Origin: Clostridium scatologenes | Lineage (GTDB): Bacteria > Bacillota > Clostridia > Clostridiales > Clostridiaceae | NCBI RefSeq assembly: GCF_000968375.1 | Contig: NZ_CP009933.1 | Span: 4,154,001-4,218,000 of the forward strand | DNA length: 64,000 nt | Direction: 5' to 3' | Shown: in pieces, positions 35,146 through 43,655 of the stretch | Position numbering within the stretch: position 1 is the first letter of the stretch | Layout of the letters: every line of letters begins with the position of its first letter | Translations under genes and position numbers: made by a program | Notes under the pieces: generated by a model | Database searches by the model: none | What the model was told of the DNA's origin: nothing | The model's input: the letters and a program-made list of their open reading frames with translations, nothing else

Positions 35146-36171
35146 TTATTTAACTTCTAAAATCCAACCCTCTGGAGCTTCTATATCTCCAAATTGAATT
35201 CCATAAAGCGTATCATAAAGTTTTTTAGTTACAGGTCCTACTTCTTTTTCACTATGAAATACATGCAAATTTTCTTTATACTCTATTCCACCAATTGGAG
35301 TTATTACTGCAGCAGTTCCACAAGCGCCAGCTTCTTTAAATTCATCTAAGTTATCAATTAAAACATCTCTTTCTTCTACTTCCATCTTCAAATATTCCTT
35401 TGCAATATGCAGTAATGAATACTTGGTTATACTCGGAAGAATTGATGGAGATTTGGGAGTAACAAATTTATTATCCTTTGTTATCCCAAAGAAGTTAGCA
35501 GCTCCTACTTCTTCTATCTTAGTATGAGTTGCTGGATCAAGATAAATACAATCTGCAAAACCTTTTTTCACTGCTAATTCATGTGGATAAAAGCTTCCAG
35601 CATAGTTACCTCCTACTTTTGCTGCCCCTGTACCATATGGTGCTGCTCTATCATATTCTGACACATTAAAGTTTACAGGAACCATTCCTCCTTTAAAATA
35701 AGGTCCTACAGGTATACAAAATACACAGAATATAAATTCTGGGGCTGGTTTAACACCAATATTATCTCCTATCCCTATTACAAAAGGCCTGAGATAAAGA
35801 GTTGCACCCGTTTCATATGGTGGTACATACTGTTCATTTGCCTTAACAACTTTAATACATGCATCTATAAATTTTTCTACAGATACCTCAGGCATTAAAA
35901 TACGCCTACAACTATCTTGCATACGTTTTGCATTCTTATCTGGTCTAAATAACTGTATTCTCCCATTTTTTGTACGATAGGCTTTTAATCCTTCAAAACA
36001 TTGCTGTCCATAATGAAGAGCTGTAGAAGATTCACTTATACTAAGCATATTATCTTGAACTAACTGTCCATCATCCCATTTTCCATCCTTCCATTTTGAT
36101 ATATATCGTAAATCTGTTTTAATATAATTAAATCCCAAGCTTGCCCAATCAATATTTACTTCTTTACTCAA
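35146..36171 (-). CDS. ilvE: Branched-chain amino acid aminotransferase
   Basis: The 341-residue fold-type IV PLP enzyme interconverts Leu, Ile and Val with their 2-oxo acids. Motifs are MLSISESSTALHYGQQCFEGLKAYR, LYLRPFVIG, GTGAAKVGGNYAGSF (PLP lysine), EEVGAANFFG and EAGACGTAAVITPIG. The start is a TTG at 36171: GGAGGTGTTCTTA sits directly upstream and gives MSKEVNIDWASLGF. The ATG further upstream has no site. Confidence 0.94.
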   Translation of the reverse strand: MSKEVNIDWASLGFNYIKTDLRYISKWKDGKWDDGQLVQDNMLSISESSTALHYGQQCFEGLKAYRTKNGRIQLFRPDKNAKRMQDSCRRILMPEVSVEKFIDACIKVVKANEQYVPPYETGATLYLRPFVIGIGDNIGVKPAPEFIFCVFCIPVGPYFKGGMVPVNFNVSEYDRAAPYGTGAAKVGGNYAGSFYPHELAVKKGFADCIYLDPATHTKIEEVGAANFFGITKDNKFVTPKSPSILPSITKYSLLHIAKEYLKMEVEERDVLIDNLDEFKEAGACGTAAVITPIGGIEYKENLHVFHSEKEVGPVTKKLYDTLYGIQFGDIEAPEGWILEVK

Positions 36172-36374
36172 TAAGAACACCTCCAAATAGAAATAATAAA
36201 TATACATAATTTTCATAAGACTTTATTATTATTCCTCAATATTATTTAAATATTTAAATTTTTAATAATTTGCACAACTTATACATACAAAATAAATTCT
36301 ACTCAAATAAAGGATTAGGCACTCAATTTTTCACAAATAGTTGTTACTACTGGATTCCAGACAGTACTTTTATC

Positions 36375-37010
36375 CTACCTAAAATCATAATCATACAGTA
36401 CTTCTGTATTTCCTGCATAAATATCTGTATTTATAGTTAAATAATTTTTCTCGATAATAGTCCTAATTGTTTTATTAACGTCATCTAATTGTAGATTTAA
36501 TTCATTAATTTTACTCAATTCCAATGGATAATATCGCCGTAAATATTCTTTTAATTTAGCCTTTAAACTATGAATAAACCTATCTTTGGATTTAGTAGCT
36601 TCATCATAAGATTTATATACACTTAAGTACTTATTTTCATTCCAATTTGATAAGTAATCTATCCACCCTAAAACTCCTTTATTATAAGTATCTATAAGCG
36701 ATTGGCAAGTTAATGCTATAATGCTGTGTATATGAACTCTTATACTTAATTGATTGCACATTAATTTGCTAAATTCAAATCCTTCTATTGCAAATTCTAG
36801 CGGAACTGTTATGATATGTTTAACTTTCTCTTTTTTATTTTCAATTTCATAAGTAACTTCACAATGATTTCTCATTAAAATACAATTACTTTCATGTAAT
36901 GCTCTAATAAATGATTCCTGCTGTGAAATTTTTTTAATGTTTAAATTTATTTTATTTAGTGAATAGCTATTAAAAGTATTATATGCATTTATTAAAGAAC
37001 CAAAATTCAT
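36375..37010 (-). CDS. Uncharacterised cytosolic protein
   Basis: I do not recognise this 211-residue protein. It is polar, lacks a signal peptide, and looks mostly alpha-helical, with a beta-rich part at about residues 45-75 (CEVTYEIENKKEKVKHIITVPLEF) and basic helices at about 135-165. GAGGAGAAG precedes the ATG at 37010, so it appears to be a real gene. The next upstream gene encodes a secreted peptidoglycan-binding protein; a 130-bp gap makes co-transcription uncertain. Confidence 0.68.
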   Translation of the reverse strand: MNFGSLINAYNTFNSYSLNKINLNIKKISQQESFIRALHESNCILMRNHCEVTYEIENKKEKVKHIITVPLEFAIEGFEFSKLMCNQLSIRVHIHSIIALTCQSLIDTYNKGVLGWIDYLSNWNENKYLSVYKSYDEATKSKDRFIHSLKAKLKEYLRRYYPLELSKINELNLQLDDVNKTIRTIIEKNYLTINTDIYAGNTEVLYDYDFR

Positions 37011-37140
37011 AATATCTTCTCCTCTACTTTAACATTTTATAGTAATTATTTTTCAGAAGATTAATTAACACTTAAAATTGTTTTATACATACTTAAAGTT
37101 ATTTTAAGAAATAATTTTGCAATAACAAATTTTTAAACTG

Positions 37141-38055
37141 CTAAAATACTTTTATAGTTGTCTTTGTTGGGAGTTCATTTATAAATTCTGCATCTTGTTT
37201 GGAAATTCTTAATCCAAAATCTATACTTTCTTTAGCATAATAAAATGTATCCAACCCATTTATTTGTGTAAAATAACTTACATCTATATAATTTAAAGAA
37301 AGTTTTTTACCTTTAATCCCCATCTTATAGGTTCCTTTTTCTAGGTTACTAAATGACATAATATTAAAGGTTCTAATTTGTTTCCACAAATGTTGTGTTT
37401 TCTCATAAACCACACATACATGATCGCTAGAATTAACCAATATATAATAGTTAGTATCCGATTTAAAATTTTTCATTTCTTCTGATTGTATCTTAATTCT
37501 TTCTTGTATTTTACTTATAAATACTTTATCAACTTTTCCCGTTATTTTTATGTTATTTTCTTCTTGTATTTCTTTTACAGCTTCTACTGTATCAATGCTA
37601 TTTAGATCTCCATTTGCTTTTATGTTATACCCCAAATCTATAATTTGATTTTGAATATCTTTAGCTAATGGAGTAAAGCCGTCATTCTCATCTACTGAAG
37701 ATCTCCTACAATATGTTAATAATCCTTTTGCAGTTGCAGGTCCAAATATTCCATCCTCAGTTATGTGTAACTTCCTTTGTAAGCTTTGCACAGCCTCTTT
37801 TGTGCATTTACCATATATTTCATCCTCTGCAAGGCCAGCCCCGCTATATAGGTTTAATGCCTTTTGAATTTGCTTTACAATATCTCCTCTATCACCAAAT
37901 TTAACTACTTTGCTAAAATTTTTATCTATAATGATCTGGTTTTGAGCCTTAAAAGTTTTAATTGATAAATTTTGAGCATGTACTTGTTTTGTGCTACCTA
38001 AAGTTATCCCCATCGCTAACGATAACACTATCATTACTTGATTGCTATTCTTCAA
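37141..38055 (-). CDS. Secreted peptidoglycan-binding protein with degenerate L,D-transpeptidase domain
   Basis: The 304-residue protein has a signal peptide (cleavage after VHA at about 27), one clear peptidoglycan-binding domain (about 50-112, VKFGDRGDIVKQIQKALNLY), a second weaker one (about 128-182), and a C-terminal region (about 200-304) that follows the YkuD L,D-transpeptidase pattern. The catalytic SHGC motif is absent: the aligned stretch reads ESIDFGLRISKQDAEF, where functional enzymes have SHGC(V/I)RLSNEDA. It should be non-catalytic. The start is a TTG at 38055 with GGAGGGGG upstream; the frame upstream of it runs through a terminator. Confidence 0.8.
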   Translation of the reverse strand: MKNSNQVMIVLSLAMGITLGSTKQVHAQNLSIKTFKAQNQIIIDKNFSKVVKFGDRGDIVKQIQKALNLYSGAGLAEDEIYGKCTKEAVQSLQRKLHITEDGIFGPATAKGLLTYCRRSSVDENDGFTPLAKDIQNQIIDLGYNIKANGDLNSIDTVEAVKEIQEENNIKITGKVDKVFISKIQERIKIQSEEMKNFKSDTNYYILVNSSDHVCVVYEKTQHLWKQIRTFNIMSFSNLEKGTYKMGIKGKKLSLNYIDVSYFTQINGLDTFYYAKESIDFGLRISKQDAEFINELPTKTTIKVF

Positions 38056-38125
38056 AATTGTCCCCCTCCATGTTTTACAATTAATAATTATAAAATTATA
38101 CATAATGTAACCATATTCATCATTT

Positions 38126-38153
38126 ATTTTATACATAATCTTGCATAGTTCAA
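38126..38153 (-). promoter_or_regulatory. Promoter of the degenerate L,D-transpeptidase gene
   Basis: TTGAAC (38153-38148), 16-base spacer, TAAAAT (38131-38126). Direct repeats of ATTATGTATAA on the minus strand lie at 38139-38129 and 38106-38096, exactly 33 bp apart, the first overlapping the -10. They may be regulator sites. Confidence 0.6.
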
Positions 38154-38172
38154 TACAATTTGCTTGAAAAGG

Positions 38173-38230
38173 AAAAAAACGAACATAAAAAGACTTTTTC
38201 ATTGTAAAATCTTTTTATGTTCGTTTTTTT
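38173..38230. terminator. Bidirectional terminator after the two-component system
   Basis: A perfect 21-bp stem (38173-38193 with 38210-38230) begins in seven A and ends in seven T, giving a U-tract in both directions. It ends the kinase gene transcript on the minus strand and insulates the next gene. Confidence 0.9.
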
Positions 38231-38250
38231 CACTTTCATGTACTTATATT

Positions 38251-39507
38251 TTAGATTGATATTTTGAAGCATACATAATAATTATCAAATGATAGTTCAA
38301 TATTACCACCATTACATTGAAGTATTTTCTTTATATTATATAATCCATATCCTCGATTTTTTTCAGCTTTATTGGAAAATCCTCTATTAAATATTTCATT
38401 AACACTAGGTATGGCTAATGAAATTGCACTATTTTTAATTTCTATAATATTTTTATTCTCATTTTTAAATATCTTTAATATAACACTTTTATCTGAATGT
38501 CCGCTAACAGCTTCAAAAGCATTATTTAAAATATTATTTAATATATCTGAAAGTTCATATTCCTTTAACTTCCATATAAATAAATCATTATTTATATAAT
38601 ACGAAAAGTTTATATGCTTTTTTTCAGCCTCACAGCACTTGCTATATATTATAGCCCTTACTATAGAATTATCTATATACATAATATCATCAATACGTTT
38701 AATCGAACAATTTACACTTTTTATATATTTCAATAAAATAGACTTTAATTCCTCTTCTTTAGAAACTTGAATTATTCCATTTATAGTATTTAAATAATTC
38801 TTAAAATCATGCTGTTTAGCCCTTATTTCTTCTATAATATTTTCAACAATGGGATCATATTTTTCATGCATTTCTATAATCTTTTTCTCTTCACTTACTT
38901 TGGCAATATAGTAACACAGAAAAAAATTTAAAATAACTACTACTGCAAACATAGCAATAAATGTCATCATATTATTTAATATTAAGCTCTTATTATATTG
39001 CCATATTATTTTAAAAATTAATATGTACCAAACAAAATTCAATACAATATAGTATACTATTCTGGAAGTTATTTCTGTAATATTATATATTTTTTTATTT
39101 GGTCCATAGTAACTTACTATTATACTAAACAATAATATAATCGCTTGTACACTTAGTTTAAATTTAAAAAATATATAATCAAAACTTTCAACAAAAATTT
39201 TCAATATATATATTGTAGTTAGCTGTAAAATAATTATTACTATGGAATATATACAAATTTCTACCGAAGCTTCTATAAAACTTTTGCCATAAAAAAAACA
39301 AATTAAAAGTACAAAAATCACATAACTAATGATTATTCCATAATAACTAAATAAAAAACTAACAATAGTTTGTACAATTGAATAAAAAACTATTATGCAT
39401 AAATTATTTAATATTTTTTTATCCTTATTCAAACTAAACTTACACCATAAAATCATAAAACAACTTATTTCAAAAAGTGTAACAATAAACATCTGAACTA
39501 TTTCCAT
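38251..39507 (-). CDS. GHKL sensor histidine kinase (AgrC/NatK-like)
   Basis: The 418-residue kinase has six or seven N-terminal membrane helices (about 1-205), a short coiled linker, the phosphoacceptor His233 in RAKQHDFKNYLN, and a GHKL ATPase domain with DILNNILNNAFEAV (N box) and GYGLYNIKKIL (G box). This is the class paired with LytTR regulators. AGGAGATAA precedes the ATG. It lies 40 bp downstream of the regulator gene. No agrB or agrD-like gene is near, so the signal is unknown. Confidence 0.9.
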   Translation of the reverse strand: MEIVQMFIVTLFEISCFMILWCKFSLNKDKKILNNLCIIVFYSIVQTIVSFLFSYYGIIISYVIFVLLICFFYGKSFIEASVEICIYSIVIIILQLTTIYILKIFVESFDYIFFKFKLSVQAIILLFSIIVSYYGPNKKIYNITEITSRIVYYIVLNFVWYILIFKIIWQYNKSLILNNMMTFIAMFAVVVILNFFLCYYIAKVSEEKKIIEMHEKYDPIVENIIEEIRAKQHDFKNYLNTINGIIQVSKEEELKSILLKYIKSVNCSIKRIDDIMYIDNSIVRAIIYSKCCEAEKKHINFSYYINNDLFIWKLKEYELSDILNNILNNAFEAVSGHSDKSVILKIFKNENKNIIEIKNSAISLAIPSVNEIFNRGFSNKAEKNRGYGLYNIKKILQCNGGNIELSFDNYYVCFKISI

Positions 39508-39547
39508 TTATTATCTCCTAATATTAAACACTTACATTTTATACTTA

Positions 39548-40285
39548 TTAAATGTTTTTCTTTAAAACTTCTGTAACAGCATCCTTAAACTTATAACTTA
39601 GAAGAGCATTCTCTTCATAATTTACAAAGCTTATCTTCCACAACTTTGGCGATATAGATTCCATTTTATTTATAAGCTTTACATTTACTGCAAACGATTT
39701 ATGGCTCTGCAATATGTTATCAGCATTAATAATGACTAAAGCTTTTGACAAAGACATTTTTTTAGGTTGATATTTTCCTTTTTTAGTATGTAAAGTAACT
39801 TTTCTCAAATTCACTTCAATAAAAAAAATTTCATCTATATTTAGTTTTACACTAATGCTATTTTGCAGAACAAAAACTGCATATCTATTCTTATCTTCTT
39901 TAATATTATATTTGTATCTTCCTGAAATAAGGAATCTTGTTGTTTCAATTATCTCCTCTTTTCTATAAGGCTTAATTATATAATCATAGCAATGAATTTC
40001 TTTAAATGCTTGAAGCATATATTTGACATGAGTAGTTATAAATATTATCCAAGTAAACTTATATATCTCCATTTTTCTTAATTCTAATGCCAAATCTAAA
40101 CCTGATGAATCTTTTAGAAAAATATCTATATAAAAAAAGTTAATATAGTTTTCCTTTGACATATTTAATGCTTCTTCCATAGATTCAGCTTCATATATAT
40201 CTAAATTCTTATCTGCTTCATATATCATTTTTACAAGATTTTTTCTTTGGATGTGATCATCTTCTACAATCAGCACACTTAACAC
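39548..40285 (-). CDS. LytTR-family response regulator
   Basis: The 245-residue regulator has a receiver domain (about 1-118; acidic pocket VEDD, phosphoacceptor Asp54 in FYIDIFL, Lys in IIKPY) and a C-terminal LytTR DNA-binding domain (about 140-243, FFIEVNLRKVTLHTKKGKY and LQSHKSFAVNVKLI). It starts at a GTG at 40285 with AGGTGGG upstream. LytTR regulators usually bind paired direct repeats at target promoters. Targets are not known; the adjacent secreted protein gene is the nearest candidate. Confidence 0.92.
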   Translation of the reverse strand: MLSVLIVEDDHIQRKNLVKMIYEADKNLDIYEAESMEEALNMSKENYINFFYIDIFLKDSSGLDLALELRKMEIYKFTWIIFITTHVKYMLQAFKEIHCYDYIIKPYRKEEIIETTRFLISGRYKYNIKEDKNRYAVFVLQNSISVKLNIDEIFFIEVNLRKVTLHTKKGKYQPKKMSLSKALVIINADNILQSHKSFAVNVKLINKMESISPKLWKISFVNYEENALLSYKFKDAVTEVLKKNI

Positions 40286-40558
40286 TTGAATCCCACCTTC
40301 AAATTACAAAATATGATTAAATATGGTTACGAATACATTTTATTGCATATTAGTTTTATTTTCAATGCAATTATTTACATATTCCACAAAAATCATGTCG
40401 TAAAATATATTATTAAATATCTAAAAAAGTATAAAATATAGCTATATAATTAAGTTTATATTTATATTTCTTAATATATTAACAAACACATTTACCATTT
40501 AACTAAAAATTTATGTTATAATTCAAATTAAAAGTATTATTTTACAAGGAGTTTTTAT

Positions 40559-41095
40559 ATGAACGAATTTGAAACAAGAATAATTGATATAGACGTTGAA
40601 AATATAAGAGAAAAACTTCAAAATATAAATGCTGTCAAAGTAAAAGAAGAAAATCAAATAAATAACATATATGATTTTCACGACAAAAGATTGATAAATA
40701 ACAAAGGATATGCAAGAATAAGAATAGTTCACAATTTACTTGATAACTCAAATCATTATTATATGACTACAAAAAAGTTATTAAGTCAAGGAACATATAA
40801 AATAATGGAAGAAAATGAAACTGAAATATTAAATGCTGATTCTGGTGAAAAAATATTTAAGTCCCTAGGTTTAGATCTTATTCAATCAATAAAAAAATAC
40901 CGAGAAAGTTATAAATATAAAAATACTCTAGTAGAAATTGATATAAACGACAAAAGTTTCTGTCCTTTCCCTTATATAGAAATAGAAACATCTGATGATA
41001 AAGAATTAGAAGAAGTAGTTATATTACTTGGTTATACTATTAAAGATACTACCTCAAAAACTATATTTAAAATATTAGAAGAGAGAGGACTTTAA
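40559..41095 (+). CDS. CYTH domain protein
   Basis: The 178-residue protein is a single CYTH domain, an eight-stranded tunnel that binds triphosphate groups. Visible features are the N-terminal EFETRIID (ExExK-like but with Arg), YDFHDKRLINNKGYARIRIV, a MTTKKL strand, KYRESYKY, VEIDIND and YIEIETSD. Family members hydrolyse thiamine triphosphate or polyphosphate, or make cAMP; which applies here is not clear. ACAAGGAG precedes the ATG. It is the first of four close genes. Confidence 0.88.
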   Translation: MNEFETRIIDIDVENIREKLQNINAVKVKEENQINNIYDFHDKRLINNKGYARIRIVHNLLDNSNHYYMTTKKLLSQGTYKIMEENETEILNADSGEKIFKSLGLDLIQSIKKYRESYKYKNTLVEIDINDKSFCPFPYIEIETSDDKELEEVVILLGYTIKDTTSKTIFKILEERGL

Positions 41096-41125
41096 TGTCA
41101 ATTTTAGAATTGGAGAATTTTTAAT

Positions 41126-42004
41126 ATGTTTGGTTATGTTACTCCATGTAAAATGGAGCTTAAAATTAAAGACTATGAAAAGTTTAAAGCTTATTATTGT
41201 GGTTTGTGTAAATCCATAAAAAATAATATAGGCAATATTCCAAGAATGGCACTTAATTATGATATGACTTTCTTGGCTATACTTTTAGATTCATTAAATG
41301 ATACGCCCCCTGTTTATGTAAAAGAAAAATGCAGCGTCCATGCCTTTAAGGGTAAAGCTATTATTAAAAATAATCCTTGTTTACATTATGCTGCTTTTTG
41401 TAATACGATTTTGAGTTATTATAAATTTTTAGATAATGTAAATGATGATAACTCTGCTAAAGGAAAGATTTTTTCAATGCTTTTCAAAAGGTATTTAAAA
41501 AAAACTCCTACAATTTTAGAGGATCATATTAAACATATAGAGAATATATTAACTGAGCTATATAACTATGAATCTAATGCTAAAAATGCCTCAATAGATT
41601 CTTTGGCACACCATTTTGCAGAACTTACAGGATTTATTTTAAGTTCTTATAAGAATGATGATAACAAAGATACATTATATTGGTTAGGCTATAATCTTGG
41701 AAAATGGATTTATATTATAGATGCCTTTGACGATTTGGAAGACGACATGAATAAAAATAAGTTTAATGCTGTAAATGCTTGTTTTAATAATGATAATCTT
41801 CCTTTTAATGAATTCTCTAAACAAGTGGAACAAAGAATAGACTTCATTTTAGGCACCTGTGCTTCCCAATGTGTTTCTTTTCTAAATAAGCTACAGCTGA
41901 AAAAAAATGAAGACTTACTATATAATATTTTGCAATATGGACTTTTAGAAAAAATGGATAAAGTGTTTAAAAGGAGTGCTGATAAAAATGAGAAATCCCT
42001 ATGA
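41126..42004 (+). CDS. DUF5685-like protein with paired Asp-rich motifs
   Basis: The 292-residue all-alpha protein begins MFGYVTPCKMELKIKDYEKFKAYYCGLCK and carries several Cys (8, 25, 28, 69, 85, 92) that could bind a metal. Two Asp-rich motifs, LDNVNDD (about 102-108) and DAFDDLEDD (199-207), lie in helices as in trans-isoprenyl diphosphate or squalene synthases. I recall this family as DUF5685, of unknown function, often next to DnaJ genes. TTGGAGAA precedes the ATG. It overlaps the next gene by 17 bases. Confidence 0.75.
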   Translation: MFGYVTPCKMELKIKDYEKFKAYYCGLCKSIKNNIGNIPRMALNYDMTFLAILLDSLNDTPPVYVKEKCSVHAFKGKAIIKNNPCLHYAAFCNTILSYYKFLDNVNDDNSAKGKIFSMLFKRYLKKTPTILEDHIKHIENILTELYNYESNAKNASIDSLAHHFAELTGFILSSYKNDDNKDTLYWLGYNLGKWIYIIDAFDDLEDDMNKNKFNAVNACFNNDNLPFNEFSKQVEQRIDFILGTCASQCVSFLNKLQLKKNEDLLYNILQYGLLEKMDKVFKRSADKNEKSL

Positions 42005-42581
42005 AGTGTTAGGAGTAAAAGAAACTGCCACAAAAGATGAAATAAAAAAAGCTTATAGAGAACTAGCAAAGAAATATCATCCTGACCAATATGGCAATAA
42101 TCCTTTAAAGGATTTAGCTGAAGATAAAATGAGAGAATTAAATGAAGCTTATGATTATTTAATGAAAAATACTCCTGACGCTTCTTATTCTAACAATAAC
42201 CAAGGAGGTTATAATAATAATTCTTCATATCAATCAATTGAAATGGATATTAGAAATAGTAACTTTTCTTCAGCAGAACGAAAACTGAACAGCATTACTA
42301 CAAGAGATGCTGAATGGAATTATTTAATGGGTTTACTTAATCTTCAAAGAGGCTGGTATAATGATGCTTACAATAATTTAAGTATGGCTTGTAATTTAAA
42401 TCCTGGAAATATGAAATATAGAGAAGCTTTTAATAGATTAAATAGCATGAATAATTCTTACAGAGAGCCTTATTATAATAATAGAAGAAAAGATACAGGT
42501 TTATGTGATATATGCGCTACCTTATATTGCCTTGACTGCTGCTGTGAATGTAGTGGTGGAGATCTTATAAGTTGCTGCTAA
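41988..42581 (+). CDS. J-domain protein with TPR-like middle and Cys-rich tail
   Basis: The 197-residue protein begins with a J domain (about 1-65; MRNPYEVLGV, KKYHPDQYG with the HPD motif), which would stimulate an Hsp70 ATPase. An Asn/Ser-rich linker and a short TPR-like helical part (about 80-150) follow. The C-terminus is very Cys-rich (CDICATLYCLDCCCECSGG and a final SCC). It is not a full DnaJ. AGGAGTGC inside the previous gene sets the start at 41988. Confidence 0.88.
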   Translation: MRNPYEVLGVKETATKDEIKKAYRELAKKYHPDQYGNNPLKDLAEDKMRELNEAYDYLMKNTPDASYSNNNQGGYNNNSSYQSIEMDIRNSNFSSAERKLNSITTRDAEWNYLMGLLNLQRGWYNDAYNNLSMACNLNPGNMKYREAFNRLNSMNNSYREPYYNNRRKDTGLCDICATLYCLDCCCECSGGDLISCC

Positions 42582-42599
42582 AGTTAGGAGTGTATTTAT

Positions 42600-43109
42600 A
42601 TGGATAGTAAGAACACTAAGGCTTCTTATATATCTAAAGGAGGCCTTTTTACAGCCTTTGGGGTTATTTGTATATATTTGAGTACATTATTACCTGTAAA
42701 TAAACTTTATTTACTAGCAATAGCTTCTTGTATTATTCCACTGTCCGTAATTACAACAAATGTTAAAAATGCACTAATTACATACGCTGCCACTTCAGCT
42801 CTTTCTCTGCTTATATGTGGTTTTAAAATTCCAGTTATACTTTATATAATGTTCTTTGGTTCATATGGCACAATAAAGTATTACGTTGAAAAAACAAGAA
42901 AAATGTACCTAGAATTTCTATTAAAATTAGTTTTCTTTAATGCTGTTATGTTCTGCATGTTTATTATTTATAAGATTTTCTTTCCTAATATATTAAAATT
43001 AAATGTATCTATATATTTTATAATCATAGGTGCTCAATTTATATTTTTAATATATGATTATGTATTAACACTATTTATAGATGTAATAAACAAAAAGTTT
43101 AATCTTTAA
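42600..43109 (+). CDS. Integral membrane protein of unknown function
   Basis: The 169-residue hydrophobic protein has about five or six membrane helices and starts SKGGLFTAFGVICIYLSTLLPVNK. The layout is reminiscent of small S-component-like or DUF2232-type proteins, but I cannot assign a family. TTAGGAGTG precedes the ATG. It lies 18 bp after the J-domain gene and completes the CYTH/DUF5685/DnaJ cluster, so co-transcription is likely. Confidence 0.75.
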   Translation: MDSKNTKASYISKGGLFTAFGVICIYLSTLLPVNKLYLLAIASCIIPLSVITTNVKNALITYAATSALSLLICGFKIPVILYIMFFGSYGTIKYYVEKTRKMYLEFLLKLVFFNAVMFCMFIIYKIFFPNILKLNVSIYFIIIGAQFIFLIYDYVLTLFIDVINKKFNL

Positions 43110-43127
43110 AAAACTTTTTCAATATTA

Positions 43128-43155
43128 TTGACATATTTATCATATCTGATATAAT
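43128..43155 (+). promoter_or_regulatory. Promoter of tRNA-Gln
   Basis: TTGACA (43128-43133), 16-base spacer, TATAAT (43150-43155): both hexamers are consensus, 21 bases before the tRNA. Confidence 0.85.
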
Positions 43156-43176
43156 ATTTAATGTTGATAAAAATAT

Positions 43177-43252
43177 TGCCCATTAGCCAAATGGTAAGGC
43201 ACCTGCCTCTGGAGCAGGCATTGTGTTGGTTCGAGTCCAGCATGGGCAGCCA
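43177..43252 (+). tRNA. tRNA-Gln (anticodon CTG)
   Basis: The acceptor TGCCCAT pairs with ATGGGCA. The anticodon stem CCTGC/GCAGG encloses CTCTGGA, giving anticodon CTG (codon CAG). The T-loop GGTTCGAGTCC and an encoded CCA (43250-43252) are present. Confidence 0.95.
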
Positions 43253-43255
43253 TTA

Positions 43256-43281
43256 AAGAATCCTTAATTTTGAGGATTCTT
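43256..43281 (+). terminator. Terminator of tRNA-Gln
   Basis: AAGAATCCT pairs with AGGATTCTT around an 8-base loop, followed by ATTTATTTA. Confidence 0.7.
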
Positions 43282-43307
43282 ATTTATTTATGTTTTAACG
43301 ATAATCC

Positions 43308-43336
43308 TTGACAAAATGTTTCTATTATTATAGAAT
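43308..43336 (+). promoter_or_regulatory. Promoter of the leuS T-box transcript
   Basis: TTGACA (43308-43313), 17-base spacer, TAGAAT (43331-43336). Confidence 0.75.
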
Positions 43337-43342
43337 TTAGAA

Positions 43343-43580
43343 TAAGTTAATTATAAGGCTTTGAAAAGGACTAGTAATATTTATATCTTCAAAAGAGAGC
43401 TGTTAAAATTGGTGCAAAGCAGCGTTGATAAAATATGAACTCACCTTAGAGCTTATCTATTGAAAAATAGATACGGTTAAAACCGTTATATTTTTGAGTG
43501 AAACCTTTATTAGGTTTAATTAGAGTGGTACCGCGGAATTTTGGCCTTTCGTCTCTTAAAATAGACGAAGGTCTTTTATT
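43343..43580 (+). promoter_or_regulatory. T-box leader, Leu specifier (CTC), upstream of leuS
   Basis: The T-box core AGAGTGGTACCGCGG (43522-43536) is followed by a terminator stem (43543-43554 with 43563-43573) and a TTTTATTTTATT tract. In stem I, ATGAA-CTC-ACCTT places the Leu codon CTC (43440-43442) in the specifier loop. Uncharged tRNA-Leu would therefore favour leuS expression. Confidence 0.95.
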
Positions 43581-43655
43581 TTATTCAAATATTGTCAACA
43601 ATAATACTATAAATTAGTAAACCTAACAGATAAAAGTATGAAAAGGAGCGATAAC

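Noticed and set aside
38056..38202. N-terminal extension of the degenerate L,D-transpeptidase gene
   Set aside because: The extension would cross a perfect terminator hairpin and removes the signal peptide from the N-terminus; the TTG at 38055 has a strong GGAGG.
38251..40285. Complete agr-type quorum-sensing locus
   Set aside because: The kinase and regulator fit the class, but no agrB-like membrane protease or short agrD-like peptide frame is visible on either side.
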